Under the pieces are notes generated by a model. The model saw only the letters and a list, made by a program, of their open reading frames with translations, did not search any database and had not been told where the DNA came from. From assembly GCA_963776465.1 (NCBI GenBank), contig CAVZMV010000001.1, positions 1 to 64,000 on the forward strand: a stretch of DNA of 64,000 bases, written 5' to 3'. This DNA is from DASRHK01 sp963776465 (GTDB taxonomy: Bacteria; Pseudomonadota; Gammaproteobacteria; Nevskiales; Nevskiaceae). Shown in pieces: positions 44,215 to 55,885 of the stretch. Each line of letters begins with the position of its first letter. Position 1 is the stretch's first letter. The position numbers were made by a program, and so were the translations under genes.

Positions 44215-45894
44215 TCAGCTGGCGGTGAGCTCGTCCGCCGTCACGAACTTCGGGGCGATGTCGACCGGCACGTCTTTGAGCTGGTCGATCACCTTCTGCG
44301 CGTCGGGCCGGATCACGCCGAGCTTGTCGAGCATGGCCTTGGCCGCCTTGTAATCGCCCTTGGCCTGGATCGTCATGATCTCGCGCGTGAGGCCCGCGAC
44401 GGCCTCCTTGATCTTGCCCGGCACGACCGAGAAGGTGTCGTTGCGGTTGACCTTGACGCCGCCCTTGTCGAGCAGCCAGTTCAGCTGCATCGCCATGCCC
44501 TTGCCGTGCGCCTCGGCGATGCCGAAGCGCAGCGTGCGGAAAGCACCGGCGAGGTAAGTGTCGTACATCGTCTGCTCCATCGACTTGTCGATGACGCCCT
44601 TGTCGATGAGGTACTGCAGCGCCCACAGGCCGGAGATGTCGGCCTTGGCTTCCTCGAAGCCACCGGAGACTTCCTTGAGCGCCTGGCGCACGGTGCCCTT
44701 GCCCTTGACCTCGTGCGGGCCGAGCCCGTGCATCAGCTCGTGCATCAGCACGAAGGTGAAGAACGCGTCGAACTGCACGTTGGCGCGGTCGTCCTTGTCC
44801 AGCGCCACGTCGGCGATCGGCAGCAGTACCTTGGCGAACTTGGCTTCCTGCATGTTCTTGAGCATGACGCGCTTGGAGCCCTTCTCGCGCGTCACCCGCT
44901 CGTCGTTGGGCAGGTTGTAGGCCGCGGTCTGCACGCCGCGGTTGCCGTCGCCGGAGGCGAAGACCAGGTTCACCACGCGGATCGGCGCCAGCGCGCCGAT
45001 CTTGGGATTGCGCAGCGCCGGGTCGATCGGCAGGTGATCCTCCAGGTCCTGCAGCTCGCTGCTGAACTTGGCGAGCTTGGCGGACTCCTTCTCGTCGCGC
45101 ACGGCGATGAACGCCTCGAACGCGGCCTTGTAGTTGAACCACTCGTCCTCGTACACCTCGTAGGGCCCGATGGTCGGCTCCAGCGACGCGTCCATCTCCA
45201 TCCAGGCGACGTCGCTGGCGTAATAGTCGTTGGTGACGAACGCCGCCGCGCGCAGCTCCAGGAATTTCTTCAGCGAGGGCTGCTCGGTGAGCTTGGCGGC
45301 CTCGCGCAGCAGCTGCGCGGCTTCGGACAGCTCGCCCTGGTACTCCAGGCTGTAGGGCACGCCCATGAACTTGCCGTCACCGCTGCGGCGGATGGTGTGG
45401 AAGAAGCCCTTGGCGTGATCGGACTTCTTGTCCTTGAAGCCCGCGATCCACTTCTCGACCTGCTCCTTGCTGGCGGCCGCCGGGTAGAAGTTGCCCTGCG
45501 GCGGCTTCTCCGGCGCGCCCGGGATGAACGGGTGGTTGTGCTCGATGCGGTCCCACGGACCTTTCATCAGCAGGAAGTTCTTCAGCCGCGCCTGGCCCAG
45601 CTCGCTGGTATCGCCGGTGAGCTGCATCAGCATCGCCGGGTTACCTGCCCACACCTGGCGCAGGAAGATCGCGTCCATCAAACGGGCCGCGTCGACCTGC
45701 TTGGCCAGCGACGCCCGCTCGTTGTCGGGCAGGCCCGAAAGATCGACCTTGAGGTCGGTCGGGGCCAGCCGCGCGGCGAGGCGGTTGAGCTCCTTGACGT
45801 CGGGGAAGCCGTCGGCGCCCGACTTGGCGGCGACGCCGTGGGACATCAACATGGCTGCAACCGCGGTGGCGGCGATGATCCGGTTCTTCCGCAT
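44215..45894 (-). CDS. M49-like (dipeptidyl-peptidase III family) secreted zinc peptidase
   Basis: 559 residues with a signal peptide (MRKNRIIAATAVAAMLMS then an Ala-x-Ala type site). The zinc motif is HELMH at residues 385-389, and the second motif EEAKAD lies at 414-419, giving the third ligand Glu. Classical M49 enzymes have a longer HEXXGH motif; a five-residue HEXXH form is known for the Caldithrix abyssi enzyme. The family removes dipeptides from the N-terminus of short peptides; a periplasmic peptide-processing role is inferred. Upstream gene of a two-gene unit with the TPR protein. Alternative: an M49-related protein with a different specificity. Confidence 0.88.
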   Translation of the reverse strand: MRKNRIIAATAVAAMLMSHGVAAKSGADGFPDVKELNRLAARLAPTDLKVDLSGLPDNERASLAKQVDAARLMDAIFLRQVWAGNPAMLMQLTGDTSELGQARLKNFLLMKGPWDRIEHNHPFIPGAPEKPPQGNFYPAAASKEQVEKWIAGFKDKKSDHAKGFFHTIRRSGDGKFMGVPYSLEYQGELSEAAQLLREAAKLTEQPSLKKFLELRAAAFVTNDYYASDVAWMEMDASLEPTIGPYEVYEDEWFNYKAAFEAFIAVRDEKESAKLAKFSSELQDLEDHLPIDPALRNPKIGALAPIRVVNLVFASGDGNRGVQTAAYNLPNDERVTREKGSKRVMLKNMQEAKFAKVLLPIADVALDKDDRANVQFDAFFTFVLMHELMHGLGPHEVKGKGTVRQALKEVSGGFEEAKADISGLWALQYLIDKGVIDKSMEQTMYDTYLAGAFRTLRFGIAEAHGKGMAMQLNWLLDKGGVKVNRNDTFSVVPGKIKEAVAGLTREIMTIQAKGDYKAAKAMLDKLGVIRPDAQKVIDQLKDVPVDIAPKFVTADELTAS

Positions 45895-45939
45895 GGGGTC
45901 TTCATTGGCTGGTGCGATGGCGAGGAGCGCAGTCTAAAC

Positions 45940-46440
45940 ATGTTCGCGATCAGGCCGCACCCGCTTCCCGACGATGCCTTGCTGCAGTCGTACCGTCGCA
46001 GCGGCGCCTACACGGATTGCTACGCCGTGGTGGTTCCCGGCGCGGTTTCCTTCGAGCGCTACGTGACGGCGTTCTACACCACCGGCGTGTTCAAGCTCGA
46101 GCGGCACATCCTGAAGTGGGCGGTGGCCAGGCCCTCGACGGACGAGCAGGCGCGGCAACTCGCAGCGGGCGCGATCGACGCGTTCGCCGCATGGCGCGTC
46201 GAGCAGCGCACCGACTCACAGCTGCTGCTGTGCGACTTCATGGGCCGCACGCGCTCATGGCTGATGTGCGAGCCGTTGCCGGGCGGCGACACGCGTCTGT
46301 ATTTCGGCTCCGCGGTGGTGCCCCGGCGCACATCCAGGGGCGACAAGCCGACGCTCGGCTTTTTCTTCAGCGGCATGCTCGGCTTTCACAAGGTCTACTC
46401 GCGGGTCCTGCTGCGCGCCGCGGCGAAAAGATTTTATTGA
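45940..46440 (+). CDS. Protein of unknown function, 166 residues
   Basis: A soluble-looking protein without signal peptide or membrane segment. It contains the FERYVTAFYTTGVFKLERHIL stretch near residue 38 (only the FKLER part is likely family-specific) and ends with GFHKVYSRVLLRAAAKRF, a pattern reminiscent of DUF2867-type small domains, but the resemblance is weak. Divergent from the M49-like gene by 45 bases and 64 bases upstream of the H-NOX-like gene on the same strand. The start ATG at 45,940 is absent from the left copy. Confidence 0.7.
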   Translation: MFAIRPHPLPDDALLQSYRRSGAYTDCYAVVVPGAVSFERYVTAFYTTGVFKLERHILKWAVARPSTDEQARQLAAGAIDAFAAWRVEQRTDSQLLLCDFMGRTRSWLMCEPLPGGDTRLYFGSAVVPRRTSRGDKPTLGFFFSGMLGFHKVYSRVLLRAAAKRFY

Positions 46441-46504
46441 TTCGGCTCCCGCTTCCGGCCAAACTCTCGCACCGGGGGATGCTAGACACCAGGGAGAGCG
46501 CGGA

Positions 46505-47070
46505 TTGGTCGGCCTCATCCAGAAAGTACTGTTCGACCTGATCGAGGCCGTCGGCGGGGCGCAGGCCGCGTCAGAAGTGCGGCGCCGCGCGGGCGTGCCG
46601 GAGGATCGCCGGTTCCGCCTCGACACGGTCTATCCCGACGACGAATGGCAGCGCCTGCTCAAGGCCACCGGTGAAGTGCTCGGCCGCACGCAGGAGGAGC
46701 TGGAGGTCGCCTACGCCGACTGGTTCGGCCGCGACTCGCTGCGCCGCTGGCCGGTCTGGTTCGAAACCTCCGCCAACGCGCGCCAGTTCCTCGAGCGCCA
46801 GCAGGTGATCCACAACACCTTCGCCACCGGCGTGCGTGACCCGGACGCCCGCCACGGCATCCGCGACAAGTTCCGCCTGGAGCTGCTGCCCGACGAGGTC
46901 ATCACGCACTACCGCTCGCCCAACCAGCTGTGCGGGCTCTACATGGCGCTGGCGCGGTGGGTGCTCAAGCACTACCGCGAAGAGGCGTCGATCGAGGAGA
47001 CGCGCTGCACCAAGCGCGGCGACCCGGAGTGCGAGATCCACATCCGCTGGCCCCAGGGGTCGACGGCGCC

Positions 47071-47074
<4 letters not shown>
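46505..47074 (+). CDS. H-NOX-like heme/NO-binding domain protein
   Basis: 189 residues, matching a stand-alone H-NOX domain in length. The N-terminus MVGLIQKVLF and the YPDDEWQRLL block (43-52) fit the family, and His 103 in QQVIHNTF aligns with the proximal heme ligand. The YxSxR motif that contacts heme propionates appears as YRSPN (136-140), so Arg is replaced by Asn; both arms agree. Two Cys (168 and 176) near the end could take part in metal or redox chemistry. H-NOX proteins sense NO or O2 and control a neighbouring kinase or cyclase. The TTG start is preceded by AGGGAG and gives the family-typical N-terminus. The stop overlaps the GTG of the kinase by GTGA, indicating translational coupling. 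If heme is not bound, it may be a redox or other ligand sensor. Confidence 0.78.
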
Positions 47075-50224
<3,150 letters not shown>

Positions 50225-50234
50225 CGAGCGCGCT

Positions 50235-51011
50235 CTACGGGGGCGGAACGAAGCCACCGGGGAACGGCCGCGGCTCGGGCCACTTGCGCGGCGCAGGCTC
50301 GCGGATCACGCCCTTCTTGCGAAGGTTGCGGTACGAGTCGTAATAGAGCGTGATCGTCTCGGCCGGCGTGCTGCTTGCGGGCTCGAAATCCGCATACGCG
50401 ACCTGCGAGTACTCGCTGCGACCATAGCCGGTGCCGACGCGCTCGTCCTTGCTCTGCGCTGCAAGCCCGCCCGAGGACTCGGCCGACGGCGGCGCCGTCG
50501 GCGACGCCGCTGCGTCGGACTCCGAGCGCTGGCGCTTGCTCAGGACTTCCGGTCGCGGCCAGTCATCGCAGCACGGCGTCTTCTCGCGGAACAGCGCAAA
50601 GCCGATCACGCCCAGGTCGTCCGGACGGCCGGTGCGCCCCGCGTAGGAGTCGGCGACGGTGGTGAAGTAGAACGCGGCCGTAGTCTGCAGGCTGGTGCGC
50701 CAGCCGTTGATGACGAACTGCTGCCACGGTGCGAGCACGTAGCCGTTCTGGTCGATCGACGCGGTCTGGCCGGTGACGATGTTCACGCCGTCGACGCTGC
50801 CTACCGCCATCAGGCGCCCGCCCTCGCGGCTGGTCAGCGACACCGCGTACTCGTGGCCGGGCTCGCCGACGATGTAGCGCTTGCCGTGATGCTCGTAGAC
50901 CCGCAGGGTCGAGCCGGTGGTGCGATCGATCACCTGGACGTCGGCCATCCGGCCGAGGGCCGAGGCCTGGCCGGCGTACATCACCGCAAGGAACAGCAAC
51001 GCGCGCTTCAT
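50235..51011 (-). CDS. Secreted protein of unknown function, 258 residues
   Basis: A clear signal peptide (MKRALLFLAVMYAGQASA, cleavage after Ala-x-Ala near residue 18) precedes a beta-rich domain (residues 20-145) with the VYEHHGKRYIVGEPGHEYAV stretch and two adjacent Cys (near 150) in TPCCDD. A Ser/Ala/Pro-rich low-complexity linker follows, then a Pro-rich end PFPGGFVPPP. I do not recognise the family. GGAGAGAG before ATG 51,011 supports this start. It is divergent from the lipoprotein hydrolase and converges on the double hybrid kinase with 10 bases between stops. Both arms agree. Confidence 0.85.
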   Translation of the reverse strand: MKRALLFLAVMYAGQASALGRMADVQVIDRTTGSTLRVYEHHGKRYIVGEPGHEYAVSLTSREGGRLMAVGSVDGVNIVTGQTASIDQNGYVLAPWQQFVINGWRTSLQTTAAFYFTTVADSYAGRTGRPDDLGVIGFALFREKTPCCDDWPRPEVLSKRQRSESDAAASPTAPPSAESSGGLAAQSKDERVGTGYGRSEYSQVAYADFEPASSTPAETITLYYDSYRNLRKKGVIREPAPRKWPEPRPFPGGFVPPP

Positions 51012-51096
51012 CGTCTCTCTCCGCTTCCAGGCATCTGCCTGTCCCTTCTCAAACGGGACGCGAGACAAAACGGGGTTAAGGCAGAATGATCTGCCC

Positions 51097-52662
51097 ATGA
51101 AGATCCTCTCCCCGACCTGTTACGGCCTGGCGCTCGCGATCGGCCTGGCCGGCTGCGCCAGCCTCCCGGACGTCTGGTCCAGCCCGCTCAAGCTCGAGAC
51201 CTGCAAGGTCGAGGGCGTCACCGAGCCGCTGCTGTGCGGCACCCTCGCCGTCCGCGAGGACCGCGGCGATCCGGACGGCCGGATGATCAACCTCAAGGTC
51301 GTGGTGCTGCCGGCCACAGGCGAGAAGACGCTGCCGCCGCTCTACGACCTGGCCGGCGGACCCGGGCTGCCGGCGACGGCGGCGGCGGGCTACTGGGCGA
51401 CCGACGGCAAGCGGCATCGCGAGCGTCGCGACATCGTCCTCGTCGACCAGCGCGGCACTGGCGGATCGGGGGCGCTGGACTGCAGCGTGAGCTTCGCCAG
51501 CCCGTCGGCGCCCGTGCTCGACCTCGACGTCGTGCGCGACTGCCGCGAGCGGCTGTCCCGCAACGCCAATCTCGCGCACTACACGACCGCCGCCGCGGTC
51601 GAGGATCTCGACGCCGTGCGCGACGCGCTCGCGCACGAGCGCATCGACCTCGTGGGGCTTTCGTACGGCACGCGCGTGGCGCAGGAATACCTGCGTGCGC
51701 ATCCCGATCACGTGCGGGCCATGGCCTTGCTCGGCACGGTCAGCCCGCTGGAGAAGCTGCCGCTGTCGTACTCGCTCAACGCGCAGTCGGTGCTGGATCG
51801 CCTCGGCGAGCAGTGCACCGCCGATCCGCGCTGCCACCAGTCGGTCAACGATCTTTCCGGCGACGTCGTCGCGCTGCGCCGGCTGATCGGCTCCGGGCCC
51901 TGGCAGGTGACGCTGACCAACGGGCGCAAGGTGCGCATCGAGCCGGGCGCCTTCTGGGAAGGCGTGCGCAAGCAGTTGGCCACGACCACGTCGCAGCGCC
52001 GCCTGCCCTGGCTGCTGCACCAGGCGGCCTACGCCAACTTCGAGCCGCTGCTGCTGGCGATGACGACGGAATCCGAGGCGGGCTCCAATGGCCTGCTCTT
52101 GTCCGTGAGCTGCGCCGAGGACACGCCGCGCATCACCGCCGAAGAGATCGCCTCGCTCTCCGGCACGGCGTTCGGCTCGTATCGCGTGCAGCGTCAGATC
52201 GCCGCGTGCAAGGCCTGGCGCGTGCCGCTGCTCGACAACCCGCGTCCGGGGTACGTGACGAGCGACGCGCCGGTCCTGCTCCTGGCCGGCGACATGGATC
52301 ACGTCACGCCGGTCCAATGGGCCGAGGCCGTCGCCGCGCACCTGCCGAACGCGCGCGTCGTCGTGATCCCAAAGCTCGGCCATTTCCCCGATGGCCTGAC
52401 GCACATGGAGTGCTACGAGCAGATGCTCGCGGACTTCTTCACGGCGGGCAGCGCCAGGAACCTCGACGTCGCGTGCGTCAAATCGATGCAGCCACCGCCG
52501 TTCGAGATGCCGAGCAAGACGGTCGACAAGCCGGCGCGCAAGGTCGACAAGAAGGCCCAAGCCAGGAAGAGCAAAACCAAATCCGCGAAGAAGGCGGCTG
52601 CTAAGAAGCGCGCCGCCGGGAAGAACAGCAAGAAGGCCCGGGCCAAGCGACGTTCGCGGTAG
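51097..52662 (+). CDS. Lipoprotein alpha/beta-hydrolase (tripeptidyl/prolyl aminopeptidase-like) with basic tail
   Basis: 521 residues. Signal peptide with lipobox LAGC (Cys 20). The alpha/beta-hydrolase fold has oxyanion loop AGGPG (86-90), the VDQRGTGGSG block (116-125), nucleophile Ser 189 in GLSYG, a helical lid, and near residue 400 the acid and His positions in AGDMDHVTP and KLGHFPDG. This matches the exported tripeptidyl-aminopeptidase-like group that cleaves short peptides or esters. The last about 45 residues are a Lys/Ala/Arg-rich tail with KKAAAKKRAAGKN, unusual for an enzyme and similar to histone H1-like tails; it may bind anionic surfaces such as LPS or nucleic acid. Identical organisation in both arms. 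ATG 51,097 gives the lipoprotein signal. Confidence 0.9.
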   Translation: MKILSPTCYGLALAIGLAGCASLPDVWSSPLKLETCKVEGVTEPLLCGTLAVREDRGDPDGRMINLKVVVLPATGEKTLPPLYDLAGGPGLPATAAAGYWATDGKRHRERRDIVLVDQRGTGGSGALDCSVSFASPSAPVLDLDVVRDCRERLSRNANLAHYTTAAAVEDLDAVRDALAHERIDLVGLSYGTRVAQEYLRAHPDHVRAMALLGTVSPLEKLPLSYSLNAQSVLDRLGEQCTADPRCHQSVNDLSGDVVALRRLIGSGPWQVTLTNGRKVRIEPGAFWEGVRKQLATTTSQRRLPWLLHQAAYANFEPLLLAMTTESEAGSNGLLLSVSCAEDTPRITAEEIASLSGTAFGSYRVQRQIAACKAWRVPLLDNPRPGYVTSDAPVLLLAGDMDHVTPVQWAEAVAAHLPNARVVVIPKLGHFPDGLTHMECYEQMLADFFTAGSARNLDVACVKSMQPPPFEMPSKTVDKPARKVDKKAQARKSKTKSAKKAAAKKRAAGKNSKKARAKRRSR

Positions 52663-52728
52663 CGCGCGATCCCCGGCCATCGCAGAATGATCCCGGCTCC
52701 GTGGGGGGCCGGTTCGGGGAGGAGAGAC

Positions 52729-54621
52729 GTGAGAAAGTTCTTTGGCGCGCACGGCGTGCCCTACATCGCTGCGATGCTGGTCCTGACTTGCGCCGGCGCC
52801 TCCGCGGCGCCTGGCTGGACGCGCCTGGGCACGCGCGCGCTGAGCAGTGCACCCAACAAGGTCATGCCGGCAACTGGCGGCTGGGCGAGCTACGCGACGC
52901 CGGCGCTGTATCCGTCGACGAACATCCAGGTGAACCGCTTCATCCCGATGGATGACGGCGTGAAGCTCGCCGCCAACATCGCCCGCCCCGTCACCGCTTC
53001 CGGCGCGATCGTGCAGCAGCCGTTGCCGACGATCGTGACGCTGACGACCTACAACAAGGACGTCGGCAACTACCAGCCGATCCTCGGCGGCACCAACAAG
53101 GCGTTCGTGCAGCGCGGCTACGTGCACGTCACCGTCGACGTGCGCGGCACCGGACGCTCCGGCGGATCGTGGGAGGCGTTCGGCGCGCGCGAGCAGCAGG
53201 ACTACGACATCGTGCTGAACTGGGTGCTGGCGCAGCCGTGGTGCAACGGCGTGCTCGGCATGTACGGCGCTTCGGCGCTGGCGATCACCTCGATGCTCAC
53301 CGCCGCGCAGAAGAATCCGGCGGTGAAGGCGGCGTTCCCGATCGTGCCGGCCGGCGACGTGTATCGCGACGTCGTCGCCGTCGGCGGCGAAGGCAGCTTC
53401 GCGTTCCTGAGCGGCTGGCTCACGTTCGTGTCCGTGCTGGCGACGGTGAACCCGACGTTCTACGACCAGCCGGATCAGTACCTGCCCGTCGCCGTGCAGC
53501 ACGCGCTGGACACGGGAACCAACTTCCAGATCCCGACGCTGGCGCAAGGCATGCTCGGCGACTCGTCGATCATCGACGACGGCGCGTTCTGGGCGCTGCG
53601 CTCGCCGGTGGAGCGCATGAAGGACATCAGCGTGCCGGTGTTCATCGTCGGCGGGCTGCACGACGTGTTCCAGCGCGGCGAGCCGCTGAACTACGAGCAG
53701 CTGAAGGATCACACCACGGTGAAGCTGCTGATGGGACCGTGGGATCACTTCCAGGCGGCGCTCGGCGAAGGCCTGCCGAGCGGCGGCGTGCCGTCGCTCG
53801 ATAGCATCGCGCTGCAGTGGTTCGACCATTACCTCAAGGGCGTGGACAACGGCGCGCAGAACCTGCCGGCGGTCACGCAGTGGGTGTGGGGCGCGGAGCG
53901 CTACGTCACCACTGGTGACTGGCCCAATCCCAAGGCCCACGCGCAGCGGCTCTATCTGCAGAGCAACAAGCTCACGGCGACGAAGCCGACGCTGCTTTCC
54001 GGCTCGCGGCTGGTGCTGCAGGAGCCGGCCAACGGCCTGTGCTCGCAGAGCGCGACGCAGGCGACGCTCGGCATCCTGGGATTGTCGGGCCTGCCCTGCT
54101 TCGCCAACGACGGGCTCGTCAACGCGCTGGAGCTGGTCTATCAGACGTCGCCGCTGGCGCAGGACCTGTACATCGACGGTCCGATCCAGGCAGATCTGTT
54201 CGTCTCCACCTCGGCACAGGACGCGGGCCTGGTGGTCCGCGTTTCCGACGTCGATCCGGCGGGCCACGCGTTCAACCTCTCCAACGGCATGCTGCTGCTG
54301 TCGCATCGCGCCATCGATTCCGCAAAGTCGCGCCGGCTCGACGGGCAGATGATCCAGCCATGGCATCCGTTCACGACGGCGTCGCGGCAGCGGCCCGGCG
54401 TCGGCAAGATCGTGTCCGCCTCGGTCGAGGTCTGGCCGACGAGCGCGCTGATCAAGGCAGGCCATCGCCTGCGGGTCTCCGTGGGCCCGAGCAACTTCCC
54501 GGCAGGGCTGCCGGCGGTACCCGATCTCGCGGCCTCGCTGATCGGCACGCTCAGCGTCTATGGCAATGCGAGCTATCCGTCGAGCATCGTGCTGCCGGTG
54601 GTACCCGCCCCCTCTCCCTAG
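52729..54621 (+). CDS. CocE/NonD family hydrolase (X-Pro dipeptidyl-peptidase S15-like), secreted
   Basis: 630 residues with a signal peptide (to about residue 27). An S15-type alpha/beta-hydrolase domain holds the triad Ser 182 in GMYGASALA (the usual GxSYxG is changed after the Ser), Asp 312 in GGLHDVF and His 340 in GPWDHF. The C-terminal third is the jelly-roll domain typical of CocE/X-Pro dipeptidyl peptidases, with DLYIDGPIQADLFVST and the RVSVGPSNFP block. The family hydrolyses acyl or prolyl-peptide bonds; the substrate is unknown. GTG 52,729 has GGGGAGGAGAG at good distance; an in-frame ATG at 52,687 would place extra residues before the signal peptide. It lies 66 bases after the previous hydrolase gene in the same direction. 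Confidence 0.9.
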   Translation: MRKFFGAHGVPYIAAMLVLTCAGASAAPGWTRLGTRALSSAPNKVMPATGGWASYATPALYPSTNIQVNRFIPMDDGVKLAANIARPVTASGAIVQQPLPTIVTLTTYNKDVGNYQPILGGTNKAFVQRGYVHVTVDVRGTGRSGGSWEAFGAREQQDYDIVLNWVLAQPWCNGVLGMYGASALAITSMLTAAQKNPAVKAAFPIVPAGDVYRDVVAVGGEGSFAFLSGWLTFVSVLATVNPTFYDQPDQYLPVAVQHALDTGTNFQIPTLAQGMLGDSSIIDDGAFWALRSPVERMKDISVPVFIVGGLHDVFQRGEPLNYEQLKDHTTVKLLMGPWDHFQAALGEGLPSGGVPSLDSIALQWFDHYLKGVDNGAQNLPAVTQWVWGAERYVTTGDWPNPKAHAQRLYLQSNKLTATKPTLLSGSRLVLQEPANGLCSQSATQATLGILGLSGLPCFANDGLVNALELVYQTSPLAQDLYIDGPIQADLFVSTSAQDAGLVVRVSDVDPAGHAFNLSNGMLLLSHRAIDSAKSRRLDGQMIQPWHPFTTASRQRPGVGKIVSASVEVWPTSALIKAGHRLRVSVGPSNFPAGLPAVPDLAASLIGTLSVYGNASYPSSIVLPVVPAPSP

Positions 54622-54644
54622 CCCTCTCCCACGAGGGGAGAGGG
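54622..54644. repeat. CCCTCTCCC hairpin repeat
   Basis: Perfect stem CCCTCTCCC/GGGAGAGGG with a four-base loop immediately after the CocE-like stop. It resembles a common proteobacterial intergenic repeat and could also serve as an attenuating terminator. A looser relative, CCCTCGCC...GGGCAGAGGG, lies just before the ketoacyl synthase gene near 59,493-59,516. Confidence 0.55.
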
Positions 54645-54736
54645 AACACCGTTACAACATTTCAGGCGCGCGACATCGGGGCGTGACCGGCGCGGCGTAG
54701 CTTGTTGGCCATCAGCAGCGCCAACCGGAGCACGCC

Positions 54737-55192
54737 ATGAAGTCACGCAAGTCGTTCCAAGCAATCGCAGCCACGCTCGCTGCCGGCCTGGCGCTGCCGA
54801 CGCTTGCGTCGGAATCCGTGACACTGAAGACGGCTGCCCTGGCCACGCGCAGCGCCAACGCGCTGAGCGGTACGCAGTTGCCGGCCTTCTACGCGTGCGA
54901 CGTCCTCAACCAGTCGGGCAAGGGCCTCGCGGTCCAGGTGGAGCTGCGGGACGCAAACGACGCGAAGGTGACGCCGCTCGCCGGCACGCCCGAGTCACTC
55001 GTCGTGCAGCCCGGCCAGGTCGCACTGGGCCCGAAGGCGGTGTTCTCGGACAACGCCTCGCAGTCGGTCTACTGCACGATCCGGTTCGACGGAAACAGCG
55101 GCGACGTGCGCGGGATCCTGACCGCGCTGGGCGCCGAGGTGAGCGCCGAGCCGGCCGCAGTCATCGTCAGCAGGACTGCCCCGGCACGCTGA
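54737..55192 (+). CDS. Small secreted protein of unknown function
   Basis: 151 residues with a signal peptide ending near TLASES (about residue 25). The mature domain is small and beta-rich, with a pair of Cys (54 and 112) that could form a disulfide, consistent with an exported Ig-like or fimbrial-adhesin-like fold. No family recognised. CCGGAG precedes ATG 54,737. It is followed 14 bases later by the GST gene, so the two may be co-transcribed. The left copy is frame-broken. Confidence 0.8.
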   Translation: MKSRKSFQAIAATLAAGLALPTLASESVTLKTAALATRSANALSGTQLPAFYACDVLNQSGKGLAVQVELRDANDAKVTPLAGTPESLVVQPGQVALGPKAVFSDNASQSVYCTIRFDGNSGDVRGILTALGAEVSAEPAAVIVSRTAPAR

Positions 55193-55206
55193 ACGTAAGA
55201 TGGGCC

Positions 55207-55854
55207 ATGGCTCTCGATTTCTATTGCGGCTCCGGCTCCCCGTACGCCTGGCGCGTGTGGCTCGCGCTCGAGCACAAGGCGATCCCCTACCAGCTGAAGA
55301 TGATGTCGTTCGACCGCGGCGATCTGAAGACGCCGCAGTTCCTGGCGCTGAATCCGCGCGGACGCGTCCCGGCGATCGTCAACCGCGATTTCGCGTTGTA
55401 CGAGTCGGCAGCCATCGTCGAGTATCTGGAGGACGCGTGGCCTGAATCGGGAACGCCGCTGTTCCCGTCGAGCCCTCAGGCCCGCGCCACGGTGCGGCGA
55501 CTCGTGCGGGAAGCCGACGAGTACCTGGCGCACGCGATGGAGGAGCTGGTCGGGCAGATCCTGTTCACGCCGACGGAGAAGTGGGACACCGCCGTCATCG
55601 GCAAGGCACGCGGCGCGTTGGTGGCCGAGCTGGAGCGGTTCGACCAGGTGCTCTCCGGCGCTTTCTTCGCCGATCAGGTCGGTGCCGCGGATTTCACGAT
55701 CTACCCGATGATCGCCCTGGCGCTGCGGATGGAGCGCAGGAAGCCGGACGTGGGCGTGCGCTCAGGGATCGGATCGCGCCTGTCGGCGTGGATGCAGCGC
55801 GTCGAGGCGCTGCCGTATTTCGCGAAGACGATTCCGCCGCACTGGAAGAATTAG
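55207..55854 (+). CDS. Glutathione S-transferase family protein
   Basis: 215 residues, normal for a bacterial GST. The N-terminal thioredoxin-like domain has the CGSGSPYAWRVWLALE stretch (residues 7-22; Ser/Cys at the activation site), the cis-Pro loop GRVPAIV (52-58), and the ESAAIVEYLE block (67-76) that binds the gamma-glutamyl part of glutathione. A helical C-terminal domain follows, containing GAADFTIYPM. It likely conjugates glutathione to electrophiles or acts in thiol redox chemistry in the cytoplasm. Same strand and 14 bases after the small secreted protein gene. Confidence 0.92.
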   Translation: MALDFYCGSGSPYAWRVWLALEHKAIPYQLKMMSFDRGDLKTPQFLALNPRGRVPAIVNRDFALYESAAIVEYLEDAWPESGTPLFPSSPQARATVRRLVREADEYLAHAMEELVGQILFTPTEKWDTAVIGKARGALVAELERFDQVLSGAFFADQVGAADFTIYPMIALALRMERRKPDVGVRSGIGSRLSAWMQRVEALPYFAKTIPPHWKN

Positions 55855-55861
55855 CAGGCAA

Positions 55862-55884
55862 TCGGGGCCAACGGCCCCTCCTAC
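55862..55884. repeat. GTAGGAGGGGCC hairpin element (copy B)
   Basis: On the minus strand reads GTAGGAGGGGCC, short loop, GGCCCCGA, forming a compact hairpin between the converging GST and GST-like stop codons. Shares its first eleven bases with copy A at 58,747-58,768. Confidence 0.55.
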
Positions 55885-55885
55885 A

